In this document: in pieces, positions 1-12,760 of the stretch
Layout: every line of letters starts with the position of its first letter
Numbering within the stretch: position 1 is the first letter of the stretch
Assembly: GCF_009389715.1 (NCBI RefSeq)
Contig: NC_052392.1
Span: 39,971,668 to 40,035,667 of the forward strand
Source: Phoenix dactylifera
Lineage: Eukaryota > Streptophyta > Magnoliopsida > Arecales > Arecaceae
Reading direction: 5' to 3'
Length of the DNA: 64,000 nt
Program-made: the position numbers and the translations under genes
Notes under the pieces: model-generated
What the model was told of the DNA's origin: nothing
Seen by the model: only the letters and a program-made list of their open reading frames with translations
Database searches by the model: none

Positions 1-515
1 TAAAGAAAACAGTGGTGTTTTAGAAGCTACTGTATATATTAAAGGATCTTCTTTTTTGCCACCGCTAGGAATATTAGACTATTCGACATTTTTGACACTC
101 AGATTTTGTTTGCTTAGATATATCATGTCCTTCCTATTTTTAGTACCACATTCTTTTGACCACTTCATTTTTGTTCACATTCTTATTATCTTCTTCCTGG
201 GTTTTCATTCATTATGCACTGCATTTTCATTCAGATGTTTGGTTTTCAGCATCAGCGTAGAATGTGTTTTCCCCACTAAAAAAGAAATACATAATGTGGT
301 AGTAATGGACTTACTTCTCATTTAATCTGTTAAATTTCAATCCTTCATTCATTATAGTAACTACAGCAACCAGGGAAGCAACAATGACTTAAAGAAAATA
401 GTGGTGTTTTAGAATCCACTTTATATGTCGAAGGATCTTCACTTTTGTTACTGCTAGGAATGTCAAGACTACTTGACATTTTTGACACTCAGATTATGCT
501 TGCTTTGACATATTA
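1..515 (+). repeat. Direct duplication inside the bZIP last intron (copies about 1-118 and 390-510)
   Basis: Two diverged copies of about 120 bp lie 389 bases apart. Both begin TAAAGAAAA(C/T)AGTGGTG and both end near TTTTTGACACTCAGATT. The second copy lies about 40 bases before the acceptor used at 552. The first copy ends in GTTTGCTTAG, so it carries an acceptor-like site of its own. The left copy may continue beyond the window edge. Confidence 0.75.
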
Positions 516-552
516 TCCTGCTTTCCAAAGCTTATGTTCTTTATTTGCTTAG

Positions 553-953
553 CTTTAAATGATGCATTGCAAGAGGAGGTTCAGCGGCTGAAGTTGGCAA
601 CAGGCCAATTGATGCCGAATGGTGGTCCAATGATGAATTTTGGACCACCTTCATTTGGAGCGAGTCAACAATTCTACCACCATAACCAAGCAATGCAGTC
701 ACTCCTGGCAGCCCACCAATTTCAGCAACTCCACATCCACTCTCAGCATCAACGGCAGCTGCATCCACTTCAGCCTCTGCAGCAGCAGCAGCAGCTGCTG
801 CATCCCCACCACCACCAGCAGCTGATGCACCCCCACCAGCAGCAGCAACGACAGCAGCAGCCACCTGTAGACCTGAGGATGAAGGGTCCAATGACTTACC
901 AGAACAAAGGAGGGGAGGGCTCATCAGATGACAATAGCAATCAAAAGGAGTGA
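553..953 (+). CDS. Last exon of a group I bZIP transcription factor (PosF21/RF2a-like), 5' part outside window
   Basis: Only the last exon is present. It starts after the acceptor TTTATTTGCTTAG at 552, enters mid-codon, and ends at TGA 951-953. The first residues (ALNDALQEEVQRLKLATG) are the end of the bZIP leucine zipper. A histidine/glutamine-rich tail follows (about residues 60-115 of the exon), with QLHPLQP and runs of Q and H, and then a short acidic/polar end. Zipper end plus Gln-rich tail is typical of group I bZIPs such as PosF21, bZIP18/52/69 and rice RF2a, which are nuclear DNA-binding proteins linked to vascular or stress transcription. The basic region and start lie upstream of base 1. 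The exact paralogue cannot be named from this exon. Family is confident, subtype moderate. Confidence 0.85.
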
Positions 954-3900
954 TGAAAGATACTGAGAGTCAATAGCTATCCAATTCATATCTATACTAT
1001 GTACCCTGCTATTTCATTAGTTATAGACTTTGAACAATTCTTTATATATGAAGTTCATTAAGTTTGATTACCTCTGCCAGGATCATATAAATGATGGTGA
1101 CCTTCCAAAATACCAAACACCACTTTTTCTTGGTGTGGCTCGCCATTTCGGTAAATATGTTGTTTCGCATGATGATATTGTTGGTTCATGGATTCAGAAG
1201 TTGGCTTGGTGAAGCTATTTTGGGCTGGCCTGAATATAAGTTTGCTTTGTCAAGCATCTGAATGGCATTGAAAGTTGGTGACCTAGTTGGGAACTTATTT
1301 TATTAATCACTGTAATCATTCTTCTTTCTTGTTTGATATGTCGTATTGAATTTTTTTTAAAGCCAGCTGTTTGTACTCCAAGGGGTGCTTGAGGCTGTTT
1401 CCATCAAATGGAGTTTATCAGCTATAACCTCCTATATTTCATGAGGGATATGACCATTTGTGACAATGCCCAGTTCACCTTTACTATATTCATCCCTGCA
1501 CTCTTTTCAACAATAGAGATACTTTCAGGTCAGGTTGGATTCAAACTCTTCGACATCATTTCTTATAGAACTATGTATGGCTTCTGGGTGGCCAACAGTT
1601 TGATGTATTTGATCTTCTGCAATTCACTTATCCACTGCCAATGGAGGTTTCCCATGACGGCAACCCTACAGACCATTCCAGCTGCCGCCTCACTGTCTGC
1701 CTTCCATTTTATCCACCTCCATTTATCTTGAGCCAAGCAAGTGAAGAGACATGGTCCATGTTTGGTTGGGATGGCTTATTTCACTGAATTAGTCAATTTT
1801 AGGGTTGCGAACAGCTTGGCGTCTAGTCAAATCCAAGCAACACCCAAATCCAAACTGAATGACACACAATTAGGTTTGCATTTTTCTTATCAGATTTGAT
1901 TTGGATGACCCACTATTAGATAGTCAATAAATTTGATAAATTTCAGAAAATTACTGTTTTCTGTTTTTTTTTTCACTACTTCATTTTGGCCTAAACATCC
2001 TCTAAAACAGGTACCGGGCATCCAACACTACTGCATCTACCATCTGGATTTCATTATTTTCTTCTAATGTTACTCATCTTGTAATTGTGGATGGATGCTT
2101 CCCATGCAGGCCTTTGAAGGATATATATACGCCAAAAAAACCCTTTTTTATTTTGTAAATCTAGTTTCACTTGATCAAGACCAATATTTGTAACATTCTT
2201 CGCAAACTATACTTTTAATTATATTTAAACTGACAGTTTGTCTGTGAATCCAAAAGTAAATTGGCATGCAAAACAAGAACATGAAGCAGCCTTTCTGGAG
2301 AAATGAAGTATGTTTGATATATAAAATTTCCATGCATATATGCATGTACATCATTATCAGATCAGGTTTTTGTTTCAGACATAGATAACACCTAAACCTA
2401 CCCCAATAAGCTATAGGATATTGAACTATCAGAAATATTTAACCAGGTTTCGTTTCTGAATTATTGGGTATTACTTATTGCCCTGCTCAGTTGTCAAATA
2501 ATCCATGGCTCCATGTAGTTAAGTTGATGAACTTGTTCTATGACAAAGTCTCCTCAAGCCTGCCTTTCCTATGGACAAGATGCTTTACATTACTAACCTG
2601 ATCATTGCTGCTGAAGATGGGGATCGAGCACTCGAAAGGCAAGGAGTATAGCGATCTTAATGCCCCCACTTTATAATCATAGAAGCAGGGAGGACCAGGA
2701 TGTGGGTCACAGACTGACAGCAGGGAAGGAGATCATAAATTATCATGCAATAAATATTAAAGAGCCCTCCCTTTTTTTCTTTCTTTTTACAGAAAATTGA
2801 GAAGGGTGATATGATCGACATAACCTCGTTTTCCTGTAGCCTCTTAGTTCATTAAATATTCACAAATCCCTATCTCATTGTGATTCTAGACATAGCTTTT
2901 GAGACTGAAGATTTGATGCTAAATGCCTTGTTTGATTGCTTGCTTATTTATCTCGGCATGGACAAAACATCACACCACTTCATTCCCAAGCTTTTCTGAT
3001 ATAAATCATCGTATCAATACTTAGCCTTCACAAAACAAGGGGTCAACACTAGTACACATCATACACTTTCTCTGACTTCTGATATCCTATTATAGGACAT
3101 CAAACTTTGCTGCTGCTTTCCATTAGATTGAGGTCAGGCTACTCATTGTTCATTAAGAGGCTGAAAGAAGCTTCATAGGATCCACATACTGTCTCTGTTC
3201 AAGAATTAACGCAGCACACTCCAAGGGGGAAGTTCATATTCTTGGACTAGGCAAAAATGCTCACATTCATCTCATATTCTTGGACTAGCCAAAAATGCAC
3301 ACATTCATCTTCCTATTTTGGCTTCTAATTAATCAGGAAAGAATAAAAGTGACCTTCCAACATGCAAAGCTTTAAACACTCTAGTTATAGATTCACAAAA
3401 AAATTGAGTAAACATAATGCTTTCGTAATTACAGGATTTCCATGCATAACCAAGAGAATGTAATACTGGTTTAGATTAATAAAAATGAACATTAATGGGA
3501 AATTTTCGCTGGATAATATTTATTAGCAAAACCAAAGAAACAGGAATACAGCAGAACCACTTACTTCTATTGATCTTGAATCTGCATCTCATTGTATTTA
3601 ATAGCACCATCACGAGAGCCATAGCTGTCTATTAAGGTGGTGCTTGTGTAAATATTGACTCATCGCCCGAGTCTAGACTGTCTTTGGATCTGTACTTGTT
3701 GAAAATCATGTTTACCTGTTATTTTACATTAGGTCATGGAATTTCATAGTCCAAAGCAAGTAGGACTAGCTGGTTGGAGAAAACCACAGCAAAAGATGCC
3801 ATGAAGAAAATAAGGAAACTAGAGAACTTCTAGTATGGAGAAGAACTTTCTAATTTCATAATTCTAGAACTAGTTGATTTTCTCAAACATCTAAAGAGTT

Positions 3901-5940
3901 TGTACATGGAATCAAAATTCTTTTTCAGAAACATACAGATTACAGTTCGCTCTAAAGTTATATGCAACCTGGTGGCACATCCAAATAAAGTATTATTGTG
4001 ACAGCAGTGATATTTATCTAGTTGCTGAAAAAAGAAGGTTGCTCAAGAAATAAAACTTATAGACTTCTTCATGGTGTCCAGAAGATCATCACACAAAATT
4101 CCTGGGCAAGGAAATTTGAGGTCTTTCAATTCTTCTAGGTCATAAGCTTTTAGTAAAAAGAGGTTTACCTGAGAATACATTTTGACAACATATGAATCTA
4201 ACAATGTGTTTCCACCCAAACACTAATTGGTCACCAACAAACTACAGCAAATGGTCAAAGACATAATGTTGATGAAGATTTGGTCAATCATTCGCATGAT
4301 ACTTGAATTATTTTTGGCCACTTGTCATTTATACGATAGATAATATTTGGGTAGTTAATTGTTGGAATTAACTCCTTAAAGGAAATTATCAGGAAAAGAG
4401 AGGGTTATTCATGTAGGCAACCGCTGATAACCACTAAGAAGGGAGTTTATCAGGACAAGAAACCATCCAAAGAGGGTAGTTGTTGCTGGAAATCACTACC
4501 AATTCGCATAATAATAAGGGAAAGAGGCTTCATTTGGACACACACTACAGACATAAAAACTCGACTATCCAGACGTTGCGGAAGGTTTCTACACATCGCC
4601 TATGCACCACGATGAGTGTGAGCTGACTCTGCATCCATAACATGGTCTAAAGTTCTCCAACACAATATCCCATTCTATCTTGAAGGAGATCGACCAGGCA
4701 TCAAGACAAGTCCGCACCCTAAATTGTTATAGATTTATATCCCATTCTCTAGCACAACAACCGTTCCTCTCTGGACTCAACATTTTCTCAGTTCCACCTG
4801 AATGACTGACTTTTTGCAGTAGACAGCATACTGTCAGCCTCCAGCTAGAGTATGAGTACTACTTGGGAAGATTCTATATAAGTGTTCCATCTACATCAAA
4901 TCTTTTATCTAGATTTACACAATCAGACAGGCTGACATGGACATGCTTATACATAGCATTTCCCCCATTTTAGGAAATGAAATACACGCAGTAACAAGAA
5001 GCTCAGAAACTTTAGGCAACACAACTAAGGCTACAAGACTCGACAGTTAATCTAAAAATATATATAACCAAGTCAGGGTATAGTCACAGCATAATTAGCT
5101 AAAGCTTACTTTAATTCCTCTGAAATTCCTTAACCAAGTATCAGTCAAAAGAAGAAAATGTGCATTCAGAATAAAATTATCTGAATGTTGGATGCAGCTA
5201 TAGCAATTCTGTGATACCAATCTACCATCCCATTTTGACATTGCATCATGATATTTGGAAAGAGATAAAAACAATGAAAGATCATGATCGAGAAGTACAG
5301 AATGGATAGTGTTCATTGTCATGGCTGCTGAAGAAACTCTCTTGAACTATTTTTCCTCGACTTTTACACTACCATGTCTCAAAAACATGGTAACTGGATT
5401 GCAACAACATATAGCGGCTGTACCTGAAGACATGGTCTATAAGAGGGAGCAGAAAAAACACAAAACTACCCACAAAATGCGAGTATATATACCTACGTAT
5501 GAATTGTAAATTAACGAAAGTGGCACGTTTCATAAGATAAATGCAACACCAAAAACAACATATTTTGTTTAATTAGAAATATGCGACTCACCAAACTAAA
5601 ATCTACACTTCAAAGTAAACCAAAATTGAAAAGAGTAAAAGACTATTATGAAAAGTTCCACATGTTAGTCCTTGAGCTCCAAAAGAATTTTTCACCTGGA
5701 ACAGGAACCAGGTGAAAGATGCACAACGTCTGGTTTTTAGATTCCATATTCTGGCCAAGCATGGCGCTTACAACAGGGAGGACCTCTTGGAATTTTGACA
5801 GAAAACAAGTTTGTACAATGTATACAGCACCACACAAGAATATAAATTGGGCAGTGCTGACTTCTAGCATTTGCATGAGCAGACAATCTTGAATGAGGGA
5901 CCGATCATCTATGGAAAAACCACATGATTGCAGCAGTAAG
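954..5940. other. bZIP 3' flank and intergenic DNA between bZIP and RBL13
   Basis: The first part should be bZIP 3' UTR. No exon-like stretch with family resemblance was found on either strand. The rest is AT-rich unique-looking DNA with a small tandem duplication at 3234-3309. Short open frames here have no codon pattern or splice context supporting a gene. The segment next to 5940 is probably the 3' UTR of the minus-strand rhomboid gene. Confidence 0.5.
3234..3309. repeat. 38-bp tandem duplication
   Basis: Two adjacent 38-bp copies, each starting TCATATTCTTGGACTAG, differ at only a few positions. This looks like a recent replication-slippage duplication in intergenic DNA. No function is evident. 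Confidence 0.85.
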
Positions 5941-6756
5941 CTATACAAGTTCCGCACCTCCACCAGTAAAAATATCCATCTGCAGAGTTCGACCATTTCC
6001 AGAAGCAAGAAAGCCCACAGTAGGTAGCGAAGAATCTGTAACCGATTCAATCTCAATAAAATTTAAGTCAAAAGCTCCACTACGCTTAAGGCTCAAGAAA
6101 AACACAAGAATAATCCATCCGAGCATTGAAATGGCCCAGTAATTACTCATTCCATGAATCAAATCCCAAGCTATGCAATAACCGACGATAATTCCCGACA
6201 AATGGCCAATAAAACTTGCTTGTGGAACAATTATGGACGTGAAAATTAATGATTCAAATGGTGCAAAGCTGATTGGCAGAGAAAGAAACCCAAATAGATT
6301 CAGCTTTGAAGATGGCTGCTTCGCTGCAAGGACCGTCATCCATCCAAACACCACACATGAGTAACCAACAGCTGTCACTCTCCTGAAATACTCCAGCTTA
6401 AACTTCTGAATCAGAATATGATAAACCCCCAAGACCAGCAATCCTGATAACATTACCAGAACTAGAGTATAATGGAGATAAAACTCTACACCAAGACCAA
6501 TGTAGCCCAACTGCTCAACCACGCCAAGGCTCCAAAGAGCGCTCATATTAAAAACCAGATGAAGCATGCTGATATGGGAGAACGCAGATGTAATTATTCT
6601 CCAATAATGCCCTTCAACAGCTGTTTCATAGCTCAAGCCCACACTGGCATAACCGATGTTTTTCTTCTGAATGTAGAACCAAATTGCAGTGCATATTCCT
6701 ATGATACAACTACTTGCAGGTTTTTCCCAAATCTCATACAAGAGTGGCTTCCCCAT
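5941..6756 (-). CDS. RBL13: Rhomboid-like protein 13 (RBL13-type intramembrane serine protease)
   Basis: Intronless 271-residue frame with the plant RBL13 start [20 protein letters not shown]. It is a polytopic membrane protein with about six hydrophobic segments. Rhomboid hallmarks are in order: the HLVFN motif (His66, Asn70) after the first helix pair, the catalytic serine motif GYSC (Ser133) followed by VFGW, and GHLSG (His185) as the partner histidine. The catalytic Ser/His dyad is therefore intact, and cleavage of transmembrane substrates is plausible. Substrate and compartment are not shown by sequence; plant relatives sit in Golgi, plastid or mitochondrial membranes. Length fits the family, about 270 residues. 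The C-terminal 50 residues are polar and non-conserved. A leader exon probably lies about 0.8 kb upstream (7560-7850). Confidence in family is high. Confidence 0.93.
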   Translation of the reverse strand: MGKPLLYEIWEKPASSCIIGICTAIWFYIQKKNIGYASVGLSYETAVEGHYWRIITSAFSHISMLHLVFNMSALWSLGVVEQLGYIGLGVEFYLHYTLVLVMLSGLLVLGVYHILIQKFKLEYFRRVTAVGYSCVVFGWMTVLAAKQPSSKLNLFGFLSLPISFAPFESLIFTSIIVPQASFIGHLSGIIVGYCIAWDLIHGMSNYWAISMLGWIILVFFLSLKRSGAFDLNFIEIESVTDSSLPTVGFLASGNGRTLQMDIFTGGGAELV

Positions 6757-7559
6757 CTCTCTTTATCAACAAAATAATTGCAGACCAGGGCTCCAACGGA
6801 TCTTCAGCCTTCTGCAAAGCCACAATCTACACCTTACAGCAGGAAAACGATATCTTTACACTTTCGCCCAAGCTATAAAAAGATGATAACAACAACAATA
6901 ATCATGAAGTTTTTGAATTCTTCAAGCTTAATCCCACTAACCAATAAAATTCGAACAGCAAACACTTGATATCTTGCATATTAAGAAGTCCGACTTACAG
7001 CTGAGGTTTTCCTCGATCAATCTAGCACCCCTCAATTCTCAAAAATGTTATTCATACGAAGAAAAAAAGGGTTGCTATCTGAGGTCCAATTGTTCAAAAA
7101 AGGTTGAACAGAACTAGACTGAAAGAAAACATTTCATGATTCCAATCTATAACCACATTCCAGACTACATAAACAAAGCTCCGACCGCGCAGGCTCGAAT
7201 TCAAAATCCTACATTCAAAACCCAAAATTGCGTAATATCAGTCGCAAAATCACGACTTCCAACCCCAGCACAAAACGTCAGTATTCGTGCTCTATATACT
7301 CTAACTTTCTTTGCATAATAAGCATCTCTTTAGCTGAAATTTCTCGAAATCAACACAGATTTCACATTCTTATCTACCGAACAACAAATTGAATTGGTTG
7401 ATTGAGGTAATTAAACAGTTCGATTTTATGATTAAACATAGAAATAAGTTGCAGAGAAATCGTAGCTTTCAGTAGATCACAAGAATTCAAAAAGACAGAG
7501 AAAAAAAAGAGTTATTTCTATCTGATAGGCAAAGAATTGAAAAAAATCGCATCCCCTAC

Positions 7560-7850
7560 CTTAGCGTAAGGACTCCAAAGGGACAAGAATCTATCGAAGC
7601 GTACGAACAGAGAAATCGGGAAGGGAGAAAAGGCGTCGGGGAAGAGAAAAAGAGAATCCAGGGTTTCCTGATTCGAGAAATGGATTGAAAGAAGAGGAGG
7701 GTTTCGAGATCTTTGCCGTACCTCGCGTCCAAAGTCCGCTGCTCGAGAACCGCCTTGCCCCAAATCCCTGGCTCTCTGTTCGTTCGGATTTTTCTACTGC
7801 TATTTCCTTCTACTTCTTTTGCTTCTTCCGGGAGGGCACCCAATCGTGTG
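7560..7850 (-). promoter_or_regulatory. Probable 5' UTR leader exon and promoter-proximal region of RBL13
   Basis: This GC-richer block sits 0.8 kb upstream of the RBL13 start. It ends on the minus strand in a good donor (GCTAAG followed by GTAGGG at 7559); another possible donor is CGAG/GTACGG at 7721. No homologous protein frame was recognised, although open frames run through it and could act as upstream ORFs if transcribed. A non-coding first exon spliced to an acceptor shortly before the ATG is an inference. No clear TATA box was seen. Confidence 0.35.
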
Positions 7851-7879
7851 ATTATTCACTGCCGACCGTTGATCAGTGA

Positions 7880-10755
7880 ACCGTCCAGGCTGACCGGGTT
7901 CGACCGGTCAGCGTAGGGCTACAAGTTTCGGTCAGCTAGCAGATGAGTCTCTGAACCATCATGAAAGCTTGGCTCATAAATAAGTCAAGTTTGGGCAACT
8001 TAAATTTATTTTAAGAAATAATAAACTAATTTAAACTCCAGCAAAAATGATGAATAAAACTTGTTCTTCTGATCGTAGTGTTGATACTTATAATTAGCCA
8101 TATTCTGATTTTTTATTGGTAAATCTGCACACTTAATTGTTGCATTTATTGTAATAGTTATGGGTTGGATTTGTTTGTCTCCTTACTAAATTTCCTTAAG
8201 GTTTGAACTTCCGACATGTTGGTAGGGTGCTGGTATAATGTTTCACATATTGCCATAAAGACTTATGCTTATTTTTTCTATCAACGTGTTTTCGAACCTC
8301 AATGAACAAAATCAAGATGTTGTTATGTTTCCTTTTTACCTTCACTTCTTGCTTATTTTGCATAATACAATAGTTAGTCTCATATTGGATATGTTAAGAA
8401 CTCTAGTGGTGCTTAGATACTTCTAGTTTTTCATTATGTGCCATGGTGTGGATAGAAACCGGCAGCTTAGACATCTATTTATTAAGCTTTTCTACGAGAG
8501 GTATGAACCGAAGAAGAAGAAAGAAACAAGTGGGAAAAGAGAGAAAACATCAATGACCTCTCAACTGAGATTCAACAAGAAAACAAACATCCTCTAATGT
8601 AAATGCTCCATAATTGGTAACAAGATTTGCCTACCCTTATTTACATAATCTGATGATGCGAGGTGAGCCTTTGCATGCTAAGGATATATATAGCAGTGCG
8701 GAACCAAGGGCTAATATCATTTATCGAACCTTATTTTATCAAGATCTCATATGCAAGATCTCACAACAAATGCGTACCATTTATTACTCTCTTGATAAAA
8801 TCTAATTGAGGATATAATGGGTCTTGGTTATTCCTTGGGATAAATATGTTATCTTGTACTTGATAAGGTTAAACTTGGTTCATTGCCTCAATTCAATGCA
8901 TGATATGGTGCATCGCATGACCGGCCTTCATTCACTCCCTCGCAAGTGGCATCTAAATTTTTGTTCATCCCCCTAAATAAGATACTATGAAATCTTTCCT
9001 TTGCTAGCTACAGTGATTTAGTAATGTACCTAGGGTGCTTGGTCTTGGTGCTTAATTTCCCTCACATTTATGCATGATATAGCACAATATATGATAAGTC
9101 TTGATTCACTTTCTTCCAATGAGATACAAATTTTGTTCATCTCCCCACACCAAAAGCCTATGTAGTATTTTCTCCTTGATGGCAAAGATATAATCCTAAC
9201 CTAGATATGGCTTTAGCGAAAATCTATGCATGATTTCATGCACTATTTTTTCAATCTTGATTCACTGCATTCTAGTGATGCGTAAATTTCTGTTCATCCT
9301 CCACAAAGGAAGTAATCTTGTAGTAGATACATTTAGTCCAAATCTTGTCCCTTGCATTTATGGATGCAATTGCTTTTGGTTCACTCCCTCTTATTAAAAT
9401 GTAAATCTATGTTTATCTTTCCATATTTTGATAGAATTCAATATGGTTGACTCTTACAACTTTATAAGGGCAAGTGGTAAATAAGATAAAATGCATGATA
9501 CCAATCATATTTGATATCCCCTCTTATGGGCAATGGATGCTCTTAAATTACTGTTGCCTGGAGAATCATCTAATCAAATTATTTGCAAATGTTGTGATGA
9601 TAAAACCTATCCACTTTTGTCAAGTGATGATCTCTTAATGTATAGCGTAAAGTCCTTTACTCTATCTGATTCAATAAGAATTCTCCTAATATGGTTTACT
9701 GTTTAGCTGGCATTTTCTGTCATTTGATTAATATTTTACTTGCTATATACTGTTCTCATTCTCATGTTCACAGAGGCATTACTCAGTGGACATACATGAT
9801 TATAGCTCTCTAACACACTCCGTCCTATTAAAAATATAAATCTCATCTCATCATCCCATGACAAAATAAAATCTTGTATATAATTTGATTTATAATTTTC
9901 TTTGTTGAAGAATTTCCGGTTACTATCATATGTTTCCCCTCTTTCACAACTAAAGCAAACACTACTGATGAATCCAATTCATTGCATCCTTCCCACTAAT
10001 AACTTTTCGATGAAGGCTGACAATCATCTATTGCCGGGAAGTGGTGATTAGAATTTCACAAAAAGAAGTCCCTTGGTGCTCACTGATCCATCAAACTGCC
10101 AAATTAATGAGTCTCCTCTGGACATTGTTGAACGAGGCACTCCCACAACAACCACATATTTAGTTATTTTGCCAGATAATTAAAAGCTAATTAAAATGGG
10201 AAAAAAAAGATATGGAATGTGTGAAATAGAGCTAGGCTTAGATTAATTAACTGCTCTCAACTGTTGGTGAAAAATGGTAGCCCTTGATGAGGAGTTGGAA
10301 TTTGGAGAGAGGCAATGGGTTACTATGGCTGTGGATTCCATGGTCTTCATTTGCTATACTCATGCCAGCCCATTTGCCTCATGATGTACCTCTATAACAG
10401 GCTGCAGCAAACTGAAGGGAAAACAAGTGAAGACAACCTACTGCTGGAATTTATCACCAAACATCCCAGAGTCAGCATTAGCTATTGTAGGCTCAATTAC
10501 ATGACTACCAAAAAGACTGCTCTGTGAGAGCTTGTTTACTTCACTAACCATAATCTGTAATATAGAATTGATCAGTCCAAAAGTAAACGTCTCTGCTATT
10601 TTATCTGATGTCAAGCTTGCATTAATAACTCCTCCCATAGTTTTTTTTTTTGTTGTTTCCAATATCTCCTCTCTTTGTCAAGAGTATTCAAAGGACATAC
10701 ACTATATAATCAAATTTTCTCTGAGAAAAAGAAAATAATATACTATATGCACTCC
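7880..10755. other. Intergenic DNA between RBL13 and the COBRA-like gene
   Basis: No gene was recognised. The central kilobase (8897-9870) consists of diverged tandem units, listed separately. The part just before 10755 should include the 3' UTR of the COBRA-like gene. Confidence 0.5.
8897..9870. repeat. Diverged tandem repeat, about five units of 130-175 bp
   Basis: Units begin near 8897, 9071, 9227, 9360 and about 9793. Each carries the same series of landmarks: TGCATGAT or similar, then TTCACTCCCT, then an (A)TAAAT(T/C)T tract with GTTCATC, then a CC-rich stretch and an ATCTTG-like segment. Spacing shrinks from 174 to 133 bp, and copies differ by many substitutions and indels, so this is an old array. 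No reading frame runs through it. Confidence 0.55.
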
Positions 10756-12707
10756 TTAGAAGAGATCCCCCATTAAAGACGCAAAGACCACCAGTGCAGC
10801 CAAAGCCATTAACAGAAGGCTAGCACGAGGGCGATGGCCATCTCCTCTCGGAATTTCATCCGGCAACGAGCATTCCCCCCCATTGAAGAACACCCTCGTC
10901 GGAAACCCGTCCCCACCGGGAATGTCTATACCCGGCGTGTGCCGTTTCGTGAATGTTATCACCGATTGCTGCTTGCCGGGCAACCTTGGATCCTTCTCCG
11001 GGTTCTTCCCATCAGTCTCCGGCAGTAGGTAATTCAGACCCTCCAAGCCTCGGAAGAAGATGGTGTTTTGGGGTGTTGTCAACTTGGTCCCGTTGAATGA
11101 GTACACCTTGTCAAAGCCATCATAAGCTCTCGGCATCTGAACCGCTGAGAACCAGTCCCTGAAAGTGTACTCTTCCCAATTGAATATGGTGATCCTCGCC
11201 GACCATCCGTTCCGGTAGTCCGAAACGATGTGCCAGTTGATGCTAACTCCACAGGTATCCCAGCAAGGCATGGGGTTCGGCAGATCGAAGTGTTTGATCT
11301 TAGCCCAAGCTTTGGCCTTGGCGGTTCTGTTCTCTGATGGAAGCAGGAGAGCCTCCGGCGGCAGCAATGCCGCACGAGCATCGGGGTCGCAGGTATCCGT
11401 GTCGGGGCAGCCGCAAGCGCAGGAGCTGCATGGGACGACCGAGTCGTTGTAGTAGGCCGAGAAGGAGACGCAGCACCGTGATTTCTTCGGCGCGGGCCTT
11501 GATATGTTGCAGACCACCTGCCAACTAGCAATGGCGTAGCTCTTGGCCATGAGACCGCTCGGGTCCGGGAACTCCATTGGGCTCACCCTGAAGGGAGGGC
11601 CGCACGTGTACTCCGGATTGAGCTGGCCGGTGATCTTCCAGTTCTGAGGAGGATACAGTGCGGTCCGGTTGAAGTCCGGCGGCATCTTGAACACCTGAAG
11701 CTGAAAGACGGCCTTGGACTTGGTTGTGTCCATGGTTGGTGGTAAGAGGGTGCCATTCTTACAGCAATAGGGTATCTTGCCAATCTGCGTGTCGTTCGCT
11801 CTCTCAGGAGGGAGGTCGGCGATGATGGGCTTCTTCTGGCAGCTCATGACATTGCTGAAGTCGAAGTTCTTGTAGTACTTCCCGGCCTCGCCGTAGATGC
11901 ATTCCGATGGATCATGCTTGAGGGTGTAGGCTCCTCTCATGGTGTTGATGAACTCCCCGCGCTTCCACTCCCATGTGAGGTTCCAATTGTCGAGTCGGCC
12001 GAGGGGGTGGTTGCTGTCGAGGCTCACTTGGGCAAGGTAGTTGTTCTCGAAGGCCTGGAGCACATCGTAATCGATGGTGAGGTCGCCATACCGGCGAGGC
12101 AAGAACTTGGTGGGTGCAAGCTTCTTGCTCTTGGATTTCTTATCCTTGACGCAGCACACATACATCTGGCTTCCTGCAAATCAATGAGCAGAGAACGAAC
12201 AAGTTCCTACACTATCTCAATGCTAAATTTCCCAACTGAAAAAGGATAAACATGGATTCGGTAGTTCACTTTGGATCCTTATCTCTTCAATCAGATATCC
12301 TCAGGTCATGCTAGAATGCCTGCATGCAGGAAAGCTATGAATTTTTAAACTACCATATGTTTCTGGTTTGCGTCCGCAATTTTCCATCTTCAACCTTAAT
12401 TCTAAACTACTTGAAAATTTTCGAAATACATGAAATGCTTCAATCCATCATCACCCCCATCCTAGTGCAAACTTTGTATTTCTATCACCGAAAACATGCT
12501 AGTTATATATGAATACCTGCATCTAATTACTGTAATCAATAATTCTACTAATTTTTGATGCATTTTATTGAACCATTAGGATGAAATCTCGAGAGCTATG
12601 CATCAGCAATTATCTGTAAACAGTTCAATTTATGAATTACATTAATTATGCGTAGCATCATCATCGAGCACTCATAAGTTATCAAAAATTAAATTATACT
12701 CTTTCTG

Positions 12708-12760
<53 letters not shown>

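Noticed and set aside
541-924. Long antisense frame under the bZIP exon, Ala/Gly/Asp-rich
   Set aside because: It is the mirror of CAG/CAC codon runs in the real exon, with no family resemblance.
8460-8800. Short frame around 8614-8805 considered as a small gene
   Set aside because: Repeat-rich neighbourhood, no family resemblance and no start context.
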